Of a stretch of 64,000 nt of DNA, positions 52,884 through 61,503 are shown one piece after another. The stretch lies in the NCBI RefSeq assembly GCF_003014595.1, contig NZ_PYGK01000021.1, forward strand, positions 1 to 64,000, in the 5' to 3' direction. Positions within the stretch are counted from its first letter, which is position 1. Every line of letters starts with the position of its first letter. The position numbers and the translations under genes were made by a program. The notes beneath the pieces are model-generated. The model searched no databases. It was not told the origin of the DNA and saw only the letters and a list, made by a program, of their open reading frames with translations. This DNA is from Chitinophaga ginsengisoli. GTDB lineage: Bacteria; Bacteroidota; Bacteroidia; Chitinophagales; Chitinophagaceae.

Positions 52884-53603
52884 TTAGCCATACAGCTCCT
52901 GGTGGATATCATGCCTGTCATACCCCATAGCCAGTATCCGCTGTTTAGCTTCATCTATCATTGCCTTCCAGCCACATAAAAAGAAATGGGCGGGCTGCTT
53001 GCGGGCCAGCTCTTCATAGATCAGGTGCACATACCCCTTGCGCCCGGTCCATAGATTGTCTTCCCGGGAAAGGGTGGGTATATAATGAAAATCAATCAGT
53101 TCCTGCTCCAGTTGACACATTTCTGATGCATAGAGCAGATCACATTGCTGCCGGCAACCATAAATGAGATGGATGGGCGGATGTGCCAGATCGTGCGCCT
53201 TGATATACTGGGCCATCGACCGGAAGGGAGCAATACCGGTACCGGTGCAGATGAAGAACAGGTCCTTGTCCAGTTGTTCCGGTAGCGTAAAATGTCCCAG
53301 CGGTCCCTTTAGTATCAGCTCGCTACCCTCGGTGATCTCATTGAACAGATAAGTAGTGCCTGCGCCACCTTCCAGCAATACAATGACCAGTTCGATGGTA
53401 TTGGTGCCATCGGGCGGGGAAGCAATGGAATAGCTGCGCCAGCGCTTGTTCTTTTGTTCATGTATGGGGAGGTCGAGGGTGACAAACTGACCAGCCTTGA
53501 AATCGAATTGCTCCTTTTCGGGGATCTGTATCCAGAACCGGCGTGTATTATGCGTTTCCTGTACGATACGGGTTACCTGCCCTTTATACCATTGGTCCAG
53601 CAT
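52884..53603 (-). CDS. Ferredoxin-NADP reductase-like flavoprotein
   Basis: A 239-residue FAD/NAD(P)H oxidoreductase. The ATG at 53603 is chosen; further upstream codons carry no family sequence and overlap the mfd promoter area. The FAD domain has 'RWRSYSIASPP' (R-x-Y-S) and 'GGAGTTYLF'; the NAD(P) domain has 'FICTGTGIAPFRSM' and 'LIYGCRQQCDLLY' with the C-terminal 'FFLCGWKAMIDEAK'. No iron-sulphur domain is attached. It is divergent from mfd (109-base gap). Confidence 0.9.
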   Translation of the reverse strand: MLDQWYKGQVTRIVQETHNTRRFWIQIPEKEQFDFKAGQFVTLDLPIHEQKNKRWRSYSIASPPDGTNTIELVIVLLEGGAGTTYLFNEITEGSELILKGPLGHFTLPEQLDKDLFFICTGTGIAPFRSMAQYIKAHDLAHPPIHLIYGCRQQCDLLYASEMCQLEQELIDFHYIPTLSREDNLWTGRKGYVHLIYEELARKQPAHFFLCGWKAMIDEAKQRILAMGYDRHDIHQELYG

Positions 53604-53696
53604 TTGTGTGGAATTTATACTAAATATAACCAAAATTGTCCATAGCCCGCTAGCCTCGAGGAGTATGAGTGGCGCTGGACAAATGCAGTAATTCCG

Positions 53697-53704
53697 TATC
53701 TTTG
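53697..53704 (+). promoter_or_regulatory. Candidate -7 element for mfd
   Basis: TATCTTTG (TAnnTTTG), eight bases before the mfd ATG, giving a very short leader if used. The -33 element is weak. Confidence 0.45.
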
Positions 53705-53712
53705 CAACCCTC

Positions 53713-56700
53713 ATGAATATACAGGCTGTTTTACAACTGTACCAGCGAGATTCCCGCCTGCAACAGCTGGTGAAAGGGATACATTTGTCCGATCCACAGT
53801 ATTTTCAATTAACAGGACTAACCGGAAGTGCCACCACATTTATAGCAGCGGGAGCGTGGGAGCTGGCCAATTCCGTGAATCATCTTTTCATTCTTAACGA
53901 CAAGGAAGAGGCGGCCTACTTCCATAATGACCTGGAGTCATTAAGTCAGGCGCTGGATATCTTCTACTTCCCGGACTCTTTCAAAAAAGCCGGCTACTTT
54001 AACGAAATCAACAGCAGTCATAGCATGCTGCGTACGGAAGCGCTCATGAAGTTCTCCGGACAGGCTGTACATAAAAAGATCCTGGTGACCTACCCGGAAG
54101 CGCTCTGGGAAAAGGTGGCCGCCTCCGTGGCCTTCAGCAACAATATGATACAACTGAAGGTCGGGGACGTGCTGAAAGTGGACGGATTGCTGGAGCAACT
54201 CGTTAGCTGGGGTTTTGAATATACCGACTTCGTGTATGAACCGGGACAGTATGCTGTCCGCGGGGGCATCCTCGATATCTATTCCTTTGGTAATGAGAAA
54301 CCTTACCGTATTGAACTGTTCGGTGAAGACATTGACTCTATCCGTCTTTTTGATCCGGAATCGCAGCTGAGCGAACGCAAGCTGACACAGGTGACCCTCA
54401 TAGCCAATATGGATACGCAGGGCCTGAATCACCAGAAGACCTCTCTGCTGGAGTTCCTGCCCGAGAATACCATCGTCTGGATGAAAGACCCCGGTTATGT
54501 ACAGGATGTGGTGCTGCAGCTGGAAGAAAAGCTGGATGCATTCCTGCAAACCGGTCAGCCGGTAAAGGTAGGCGACGATGAGAAGATAGAGCTGGGAGAA
54601 GCTGATTTCGTAAAAGCACATCCGCTGATGCAGGAACTTTTGCGCAGGCATTGTGTTGTGTTCAGCAACCGCCAGTGGTGGGAAGAAACGAACCGTCCCT
54701 TTACTCCGCTCAACTTCGAAACACAGGAGCAACCGGTCTTTAACAGGCAGTTTGAAATGCTGATCAAAGACCTGGATGCGCACAACAAGAATAAGTATTC
54801 CCTGTTCATCTTTGCCGAGAATGCCCGCCAGCTGGAAAGGCTGCGCAGCATCTTTGAAGATCTGAAGGCAGATTTTACATTCTATCCCATCCCGACTCCC
54901 GTCAGCCATGGTTTCATAGACCATACGCTGAAACTGGTATGTTATACCGATCACCAGATCTTCCAGCGTTACCATAAATACAAGGTAAAGCAGGCATACA
55001 ACAAGAATAAGGCGATCACCATGAAAACCCTGCGCGAACTGCAGTCAGGCGATTTTGTGACGCATATTGATCATGGTGTGGGTATGTACAGCGGTTTACA
55101 GAAGATTGAGGTAGGTGGTAAAATGCAGGAAGCGATCCGCATTATTTACAAGAACAACGACCTGCTGTATGTAAACATCAACTCCCTGCATAAGATCAGC
55201 AAATACTCAGGTAAGGAGGGTGTGGAACCACGTGTGAATAAACTGGGTAGTGATGCATGGGATAAGCTGAAAGAGAAAGCGAAGACGCAGGTAAAAGATA
55301 TCGCGAAAGACCTGATCAGGCTCTATGCTGCCCGTAAGGCCCAGCAAGGGTTTGCGCATACAATGGATACTTACCTGCAAACAGAGCTGGAAGCTTCTTT
55401 CCTATATGAAGATACACCTGACCAGAGCAAGGCTACAGCCGATGTGAAAAGGGATATGGAATCGCCTTCGCCGATGGACCGCCTTGTATGTGGTGATGTA
55501 GGCTTTGGTAAAACAGAGATCGCCATCCGTGCTGCCTTTAAATCCATCGTGGATGGTAAACAGGCTGCTGTACTGGTGCCTACTACGATCCTGGCATTCC
55601 AGCACTATAAGACCTTTGCAGACCGTCTGAAAGACTTCCCTTGTACAGTGGATTATCTAAACCGTTTCAAGTCGGCGAAAGAGAAAAAAGAAACCCTCCA
55701 GAAACTTGCAGAAGGAAAGATTGATATCATCATTGGCACCCATGCACTACTGGGGAAAGAAGTGAAGTTCAAGGACCTCGGTGTGCTGGTGGTGGATGAA
55801 GAACAGAAGTTCGGTGTATCTGCCAAGGAAAAGCTGAAGCAGCTGAAAGTGAATGTGGATACGCTGACGCTAACCGCCACACCAATTCCAAGAACGTTGC
55901 AATTCTCGCTGATGGGCGCCCGTGACCTGTCTGTGATCAATACACCACCGCCTAACAGGCAGCCCATAGAAACGGAAGTGCATGTATTTGATCATGACCT
56001 GATCCGCGATGCGATCTACTATGAAACAGAGCGTGGTGGCCAGGTGTATTTCGTGTACAACAGGGTGAAAGGATTAGGTGAAATGAGCAGCCTCATAAAA
56101 GGGTTGTGTCCTGATCTTTCTGTTGCCACTGCGCATGGACAGATGGAAGGCCATCAGCTGGAAGAAGTGATCCTCGATTTTATTGACAGGAAATATGATG
56201 TACTGGTATGTACCAACATCGTGGAAAGCGGTGTGGACATTCCAAACGCAAATACCATCATCATCAATAACGCACACCACTTCGGATTAAGTGATCTGCA
56301 TCAGTTGCGTGGACGAGTAGGCCGTAGCAATAAAAAGGCTTTCTGTTATCTGCTGGCGCCTCCTATGAGCACACTGCCTGCCGATAGCCGTAAAAGATTG
56401 CAGACGTTGGAACAACACAGTGAGCTAGGTAGCGGCTTCCAGATCGCTATGCGTGACCTGGACATCCGTGGTGCCGGTAACCTGTTGGGTGGTGAGCAGA
56501 GTGGTTTTATGGCAGAGATTGGATTTGATATGTATCAGAAGATCCTGGATGAGGCGATCCGTGAACTGAAACAGAATGAATTCCGCGATCTCTTCAAGGA
56601 ACAACTGGAAGAGAAGAAGGATTTCGTAAGTGATTGTACGATCGATACGGACCTCGAAATACTGATCCCTGACAGCTATGTGGAAAGCATACAGGAACGT

Positions 56701-57090
56701 CTGAACCTGTACCAGGAACTGGATAATATTATCATTGAAAGTAAACTCCAGGCGTTTGAAGCAGAATTGCAGGACCGTTTCGGACCAGTGCCGGAGCCTG
56801 TAAAAGACCTGCTCTGTATGATCCGTTGTCGTTGGATGGCGATCAAGCTGGGCTTTGAAAAGATGATGCTGAAAGACGAGACACTGCGTTGTTATTTTAT
56901 CAACAACCCGGATTCTCCATACTTCGAATCACCGACATTTAATCATATCCTCACTTATCTGCAAACGAGAGTGAATAATGCGAAGCTGAAGCAGGTAGGG
57001 AAGAATTTCATGCTGGTGGCAGATCGTATCAGGTCAATGAGTGACCTGTATGATTTCCTGAAAGCGATGGAAGATGCAAGGAATGATTAA
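53713..57090 (+). CDS. mfd: Transcription-repair coupling factor
   Basis: Mfd removes RNA polymerase stalled at DNA damage and recruits UvrA. 1125 residues. The N-terminal UvrB-like region is about 1-350 ('VRGGILDIYSFGNEKPYRIELFGEDIDSIR'-type segment), the RNA polymerase-interacting domain starts near 'LQSGDFVTHIDHGVGMYSGL' (~440), and the RecG-like translocase has Walker A 'GDVGFGKTEIA', the box 'VVDEEQKFG' (where Glu-Glu-Gln replaces the common Glu-Glu-His), 'TATPIPRTLQ' and 'QLRGRVGRSNKKAFCY'. The C-terminal TRCF domain ends near residue 1120. Confidence 0.97.
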   Translation: MNIQAVLQLYQRDSRLQQLVKGIHLSDPQYFQLTGLTGSATTFIAAGAWELANSVNHLFILNDKEEAAYFHNDLESLSQALDIFYFPDSFKKAGYFNEINSSHSMLRTEALMKFSGQAVHKKILVTYPEALWEKVAASVAFSNNMIQLKVGDVLKVDGLLEQLVSWGFEYTDFVYEPGQYAVRGGILDIYSFGNEKPYRIELFGEDIDSIRLFDPESQLSERKLTQVTLIANMDTQGLNHQKTSLLEFLPENTIVWMKDPGYVQDVVLQLEEKLDAFLQTGQPVKVGDDEKIELGEADFVKAHPLMQELLRRHCVVFSNRQWWEETNRPFTPLNFETQEQPVFNRQFEMLIKDLDAHNKNKYSLFIFAENARQLERLRSIFEDLKADFTFYPIPTPVSHGFIDHTLKLVCYTDHQIFQRYHKYKVKQAYNKNKAITMKTLRELQSGDFVTHIDHGVGMYSGLQKIEVGGKMQEAIRIIYKNNDLLYVNINSLHKISKYSGKEGVEPRVNKLGSDAWDKLKEKAKTQVKDIAKDLIRLYAARKAQQGFAHTMDTYLQTELEASFLYEDTPDQSKATADVKRDMESPSPMDRLVCGDVGFGKTEIAIRAAFKSIVDGKQAAVLVPTTILAFQHYKTFADRLKDFPCTVDYLNRFKSAKEKKETLQKLAEGKIDIIIGTHALLGKEVKFKDLGVLVVDEEQKFGVSAKEKLKQLKVNVDTLTLTATPIPRTLQFSLMGARDLSVINTPPPNRQPIETEVHVFDHDLIRDAIYYETERGGQVYFVYNRVKGLGEMSSLIKGLCPDLSVATAHGQMEGHQLEEVILDFIDRKYDVLVCTNIVESGVDIPNANTIIINNAHHFGLSDLHQLRGRVGRSNKKAFCYLLAPPMSTLPADSRKRLQTLEQHSELGSGFQIAMRDLDIRGAGNLLGGEQSGFMAEIGFDMYQKILDEAIRELKQNEFRDLFKEQLEEKKDFVSDCTIDTDLEILIPDSYVESIQERLNLYQELDNIIIESKLQAFEAELQDRFGPVPEPVKDLLCMIRCRWMAIKLGFEKMMLKDETLRCYFINNPDSPYFESPTFNHILTYLQTRVNNAKLKQVGKNFMLVADRIRSMSDLYDFLKAMEDARND

Positions 57091-57107
57091 GAATGTGAGT
57101 GAAGATC

Positions 57108-57153
57108 ATAAAACAGGAAAGGCGCGAAGTATTTCGCGCCTTTCCTGTTTTAT
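57108..57153. terminator. Perfect 21-bp bidirectional terminator between mfd and the PKD gene
   Basis: 57108-57128 and 57133-57153 are exact complements around a four-base loop, with A/T-rich ends. The right arm covers the stop codon of the convergent gene ending at 57150. Confidence 0.9.
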
Positions 57154-59099
57154 CTGACTATTGTTACAGTTCCTCTTCTGCTGAATAATCTGCCCTTGTA
57201 ATCCGTTCCCTGTATCATCCAGACATATGTGCCTGCCGGCAGGGGCGTTCCTTTGAAATTGCCATCCCAGGTAGCAAAAAGAGATTGTGTTCTGAATACC
57301 TCCTGTCCCCATCTGCTCCATACACAGAAAAAATCCAGCTGGGATACACCGGGTGAGATGGCCCGGAAAACATCATTACGACCGTCATTATTGGGCGAAA
57401 ATGCCGTGGGTACATAGAAGTCCGGACCGGCATAAACTTTCACGTTTAGGGTATCTATTTCAACACAACCTTCAGACGAAGTCACAGTAAGGTGATAGAC
57501 CTGGTCCTGTTGAAGGTAGGCGACGGGATCAGCTATACCGGGATCTGTGAGTCCTGTGGTGGGCGACCATGTAAACTGAAGGCCGCTCCCGTTGGTCCGG
57601 GCATTCAGCTGTAAGGGCTCACCGCGGGCGGCGAGGGTATCATTGCCAGCAAACAGGTTGATATCAGTGATATTAACAGGTACATAAGATGTATCAGAAA
57701 GACAGCCATCAGTACTTGCCACATGTAATGCAGCCTGATAGGCACCTCCTGCAGGATAGATGTAGTTGAGCTGCTGCCCGCTTTGCTGCTGTCCGTTACC
57801 GAAATCCCAATACCATTGTAACAAAGGTACCAGGGGTGTCTCATCAGTGCCGGTAAAGCTAATAGGCTGACCAATACAGGCATTCTCTCCCGTAGCGCTG
57901 ATGCGCGGCGTGGGATATACCTTGCTTGCCTTTTGCATACTGGTGCTGCAGCCTTGGGCAGAGGTGGCCTGAAGCTTTATCTTATAAGTGCCTGTGTCAG
58001 TATATGTTATAGAAGGTTGTTGCGCAGCCGATATCTGTCCATTGCCGAAATCCCAGTCCCATTGCCGGATGGTGCCTACGCCTAGTGTTGTTTTATTGGT
58101 AACAGTAACGGAACGGTCGGTGCACAACTGATCGATCGTAAAGTCAGTTTGTGGATAAGTACCGATGGTCACATCCTGTTTCATGGTATCTGAAATGCAG
58201 CCGCCGTTATCTTCAATCACTAAACGGACTTCGTACTTTCCTGGTTTGGTATAGAGATGTGGTGGTGGATTGGCGTCAGCAGAGGTAGTACCATCGCCAA
58301 AATCCCATAGGCGGCGGGTAATGGAGCCAAATGATTTGGAATCATCACCAAATACAATAGGGGCGCCCTCACAAAATAACTGGTGATTATCAAATCGTAA
58401 CTGAGGCCTGAGGGCAGCACAGAATTGCTGTTTGTTGGCGCTTCCACCGGTAGCAGAGCCAAACCCCCAGTATACCATTGGTTCTCCGCCAAATATATCA
58501 GCTACCAGATCTTTTTGTACGGAGACGCGTAGTGCACCATCAATGCTTACTTCCAGCAGTTTGGTGGTGACATCCCATTTGATCCGGAAAATATGCCAGC
58601 TGCAGTCTTCGATATTGTCGTTGCCGTCCAGCGCTGTCACAGGCCCTGCCAGGTTATTGGAAGTGAGATGGGAGATATCGCCATTCATCTGAATAGATAC
58701 ATGGTCAAATGGAGGGTCTCCGTCAGATGCATTCTGCCAGGTATCTATCAGTACCCCGAGTGAAGGGCTGATATTCTGAAACCCGATTCCCCGACCTGTT
58801 GCCCCAAGATTGGTGCCCTGCGTCTGTAGTATAAAAGCAATCCCGTCTGCGCCCGTCTGGTCCTTGCAGCCAAGATTTACATCAAAGTAATAATCAAAAG
58901 AATTATTCAGGCTGATCTTGTTTTTATTCCACGCAGTACCGCTCGCATTCATCACATCTTCAGTCAGCACATAGCAGTTGCATGACTGCTGGGTAGCTGA
59001 ACCATTCAATATGTACGGGGTTTGTAACTGCGCGGATAATGATAAGTTGGACAATAACAGCCATGATAATCCAGTAAAAAGTTGGAATAGTGTTTTCAT
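57150..59099 (-). CDS. Secreted lectin/PKD protein with T9SS type B (gliding-type) sorting domain
   Basis: A 649-residue exported protein. Signal peptide 1-23; an L-type lectin-like domain about 30-235 ('GADGIAFILQTQG', 'FDHVSIQMNGD', 'IFRIKWD'); three or so PKD repeats about 240-480, each with a 'WDFGDG' or 'WDFGNG' core; a linker; and a final ~90-residue gliding-motility-type domain with 'PTAFSPNNDGRNDVFR' and 'WGQEVFRT..WDGNFKG..LPAGTYVW'. This is a T9SS type B cargo likely to bind glycans at the cell surface. It stands alone, convergent with mfd. Confidence 0.9.
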   Translation of the reverse strand: MKTLFQLFTGLSWLLLSNLSLSAQLQTPYILNGSATQQSCNCYVLTEDVMNASGTAWNKNKISLNNSFDYYFDVNLGCKDQTGADGIAFILQTQGTNLGATGRGIGFQNISPSLGVLIDTWQNASDGDPPFDHVSIQMNGDISHLTSNNLAGPVTALDGNDNIEDCSWHIFRIKWDVTTKLLEVSIDGALRVSVQKDLVADIFGGEPMVYWGFGSATGGSANKQQFCAALRPQLRFDNHQLFCEGAPIVFGDDSKSFGSITRRLWDFGDGTTSADANPPPHLYTKPGKYEVRLVIEDNGGCISDTMKQDVTIGTYPQTDFTIDQLCTDRSVTVTNKTTLGVGTIRQWDWDFGNGQISAAQQPSITYTDTGTYKIKLQATSAQGCSTSMQKASKVYPTPRISATGENACIGQPISFTGTDETPLVPLLQWYWDFGNGQQQSGQQLNYIYPAGGAYQAALHVASTDGCLSDTSYVPVNITDINLFAGNDTLAARGEPLQLNARTNGSGLQFTWSPTTGLTDPGIADPVAYLQQDQVYHLTVTSSEGCVEIDTLNVKVYAGPDFYVPTAFSPNNDGRNDVFRAISPGVSQLDFFCVWSRWGQEVFRTQSLFATWDGNFKGTPLPAGTYVWMIQGTDYKGRLFSRRGTVTIVR

Positions 59100-59318
59100 A
59101 GGATTATAGGCGTCAGTAAGATAAAAAAAATAATCTGTGTAACATATAGAGACCTGAAACGTTACAGGCTCATGACCGATATATCATTTATCGTAAAGTA
59201 TTGTATGCTGGTATTCCGGAAAATATTTTACCCCTTTTATGGAATCATGATATAGAGTAGCATCATATAGTCAAACAACGGAAACCATAACATTCAATTA
59301 ACATCAAATCACAACAGT

Positions 59319-60029
59319 ATGAAAAAGGTAATGTTTTTACTGGCAGGATTATTCGTAGCATCATTAAGCCAGGCGCAGCAGACAGACAACAAGCCCCCTG
59401 TTAAAAAGATCGAAGTAACAGGCTCCGCAGAAATCGAGATCACACCAGATGAGATCTATCTTGATATCGCGCTGCGCGAGTATAAGAATAAAGGAGTAAA
59501 AGTGGAAATGACCACACTGGAAATCCAGTTGCAGAAAGCAGTGAAAGAAGCAGGTATTCCGGCATCCGATCTTACTATCGCCAATGTATTCGGTACCAAC
59601 TATGACAATTGGTGGAGCAAAAAGAAGAAGGATCCTGATTTCATGGCGCGTAAGCAGTATCGTTTGAAACTCAGCAACCTGGATAAAGTAAATGATATCC
59701 TGGGTGCAGTAGATGCTGAAGGTATTGAAAGCGTAAATATCAGCAGCTATACCCACAGCAAAATGGAAGATTACCGCAAGCAGGTAAAGACCAAAGCATT
59801 ACAGGCTGCAAAGGCAAAAGCAACTTATATGCTGGAAGCTATCGGTAATACAATTGATGGTGTACTGGAAGTACAGGAGATCAATACCGACAACTATTCA
59901 GATGTTCAGCCAGTTGTATTCGCCGCTAATAGCTTTGCACGTTCCGCTAACGCTGAATCAGCAGATGCATCTTCTTTCAAAAAGATAAAAGTACGCGCTG
60001 AAGTAAGAGCAGTCTTCTTTATCAAATAA
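59319..60029 (+). CDS. SIMPL-domain (DUF541) periplasmic protein
   Basis: A 236-residue exported protein. Signal peptide 1-19 ending in 'SQAQ'; the SIMPL domain opens with 'KKIEVTGSAEIEITPDEIYLDIALRE' at about 28-53 and continues to the C-terminus, with 'QLQKAVKEAGI' and 'RKQYRLKLSNLDKVNDILGAVDAEGI'. Relatives include BP26 and YggE; the latter is associated with oxidative stress, but the biochemical role is unknown. It has its own terminator. Confidence 0.92.
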   Translation: MKKVMFLLAGLFVASLSQAQQTDNKPPVKKIEVTGSAEIEITPDEIYLDIALREYKNKGVKVEMTTLEIQLQKAVKEAGIPASDLTIANVFGTNYDNWWSKKKKDPDFMARKQYRLKLSNLDKVNDILGAVDAEGIESVNISSYTHSKMEDYRKQVKTKALQAAKAKATYMLEAIGNTIDGVLEVQEINTDNYSDVQPVVFAANSFARSANAESADASSFKKIKVRAEVRAVFFIK

Positions 60030-60046
60030 TAACCTGTAGCATAATA

Positions 60047-60089
60047 AAAAAGGGAGCTCACTTGATGTGTGGCTCCCTTTCCTTTTTAT
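60047..60089. terminator. Bidirectional terminator (SIMPL gene / SusD gene)
   Basis: AAAGGGAGC (60050-60058) pairs with GCTCCCTTT (60073-60081), with further pairing inside, T-rich in both directions, between two convergent genes. Confidence 0.8.
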
Positions 60090-60097
60090 AGTGATGT

Positions 60098-61489
60098 TTA
60101 ATTATCCCACCATACTTTGTCCGTCAGTTTTGCTTTCTGTAGTTCCTGTGGATTCGCAGTGATCTCATTCAAAGGATACAGGAACCTGCGGGGTAAACTT
60201 GTTACCTGGTTGTTAGTGATCATCTTTAAGATTGGATAACCTGTACGACGCCAGTCTACATAGTTTTCGGTAGAAAAGAAGTTTGCTGTATTTTTCTCTT
60301 CAATGATCAGCTGTAATGCATTGCCTGCAGTCAATACTCCTCTATTTGACAAAAATGTTTGTGCAGCAGCACCAGTAGTATCAACACCCAGTTTCAGCAG
60401 ATTGCCTGCAACAGCCTGCCGGAATACTGGTTGTGCGGCCGCATATCCGGCAGTGATGTACGTTGCTTCCGCTTTCAGGAACAATGCTTCTGCTGCATTC
60501 ACTATATATACCTTGGATGAAATACCACCATAAAAACTACCTGCTACTGAAAAGTCTTTCAGATTACCTGCGCCTGCACCGATCACATTACCTGTATATA
60601 AGCCAGTATTTTCTGCTTTACTGACCAGGTAAGGTAAACGCGGATCATTGTGCTTTTTCAGCGAATCTACGTAGTATGAAGAGAGTACCAGGGTAGATGT
60701 ATTATAGAAGTGCAGGTACCATGCATTAGATGAGGTAGAAGTGCCATTGTAGCTGAATGCACAATCATCATCGTTGCCGGTCATCCCGTTGGATAATGCT
60801 GTTAGTGCAAGATTGGCCTGCGTCGTTGCATTATACCCCGGCGCTTTTGTAAGGTGCATATAATAACGCGCCTTCAATGTATAAGCCATCTTTACCCATT
60901 TTGCCATATCTCCTGCATAGTAATAATCATCTGCACGGGGAGTAGCACCTGTACCTGAGTTCAGTTGTGTGATGGCATCATCGAGCAATGACTGGATCGA
61001 TTTATAAATATCTTCCTGTTTATCATATGCCGGTGTTGTATTGCCTGTTCCGGAGAATGCCTTAGAGTAGGGTATATCTCCCCACAGGTCTGTGGCTGAG
61101 CCCAGGGTATAAGCTGTCAGTACTTTTGCAATACCTGCATACATGAGGTTACCATTGGCGGTAGCCTGCTTGTTGAGTATGCTGAGGTTGTTCAATACTA
61201 CTACATAGTGTGAGTTCCAGAAGTCATCAAACGTGGAGCTGGTCACCATGTAGTTCACTGTATTAGGCAAAGGCTGATTAGGCACGCAGTTCTGCATCCA
61301 CTGGTTGACAAGACTGGCTGCATTACCTGCTGCTATGTATTGGGAAACGCCTGCCTCCAAAGGCGCCAGCAATAAGTTTTCAGAGACGTCTGAAGGTACA
61401 TTTGAGTTCTGATTGACATCGAGATATTTCTTACATCCTGACAACGTGATAACCGCCAGCATGCATATATTAATGAACGATCTTTTCAT
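60098..61489 (-). CDS. SusD-like lipoprotein (SusD-like_2 type)
   Basis: A 463-residue surface lipoprotein and partner of the SusC at 61504. Lipobox 'VITLSGC', then Lys-Lys-Tyr-Leu-Asp-Val-Asn-Gln-Asn, a start typical of the second SusD group rather than the RagB-like group of the two pairs at 2-11 kb. 'NQWMQNCVPNQP', 'DLWGDIPYSKAF' and 'EAEATYITAGY'-type helical segments follow, ending 'RRFLYPLNEITANPQEL'. It lies 14 bases downstream of the SusC gene. Confidence 0.92.
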   Translation of the reverse strand: MKRSFINICMLAVITLSGCKKYLDVNQNSNVPSDVSENLLLAPLEAGVSQYIAAGNAASLVNQWMQNCVPNQPLPNTVNYMVTSSTFDDFWNSHYVVVLNNLSILNKQATANGNLMYAGIAKVLTAYTLGSATDLWGDIPYSKAFSGTGNTTPAYDKQEDIYKSIQSLLDDAITQLNSGTGATPRADDYYYAGDMAKWVKMAYTLKARYYMHLTKAPGYNATTQANLALTALSNGMTGNDDDCAFSYNGTSTSSNAWYLHFYNTSTLVLSSYYVDSLKKHNDPRLPYLVSKAENTGLYTGNVIGAGAGNLKDFSVAGSFYGGISSKVYIVNAAEALFLKAEATYITAGYAAAQPVFRQAVAGNLLKLGVDTTGAAAQTFLSNRGVLTAGNALQLIIEEKNTANFFSTENYVDWRRTGYPILKMITNNQVTSLPRRFLYPLNEITANPQELQKAKLTDKVWWDN

Positions 61490-61503
61490 ATAGCAATGAT
61501 TTA

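Noticed and set aside
53604..53714. Longer N-terminus for the ferredoxin-NADP reductase-like gene
   Set aside because: The added residues have no flavoprotein features and overlap the mfd promoter and start.
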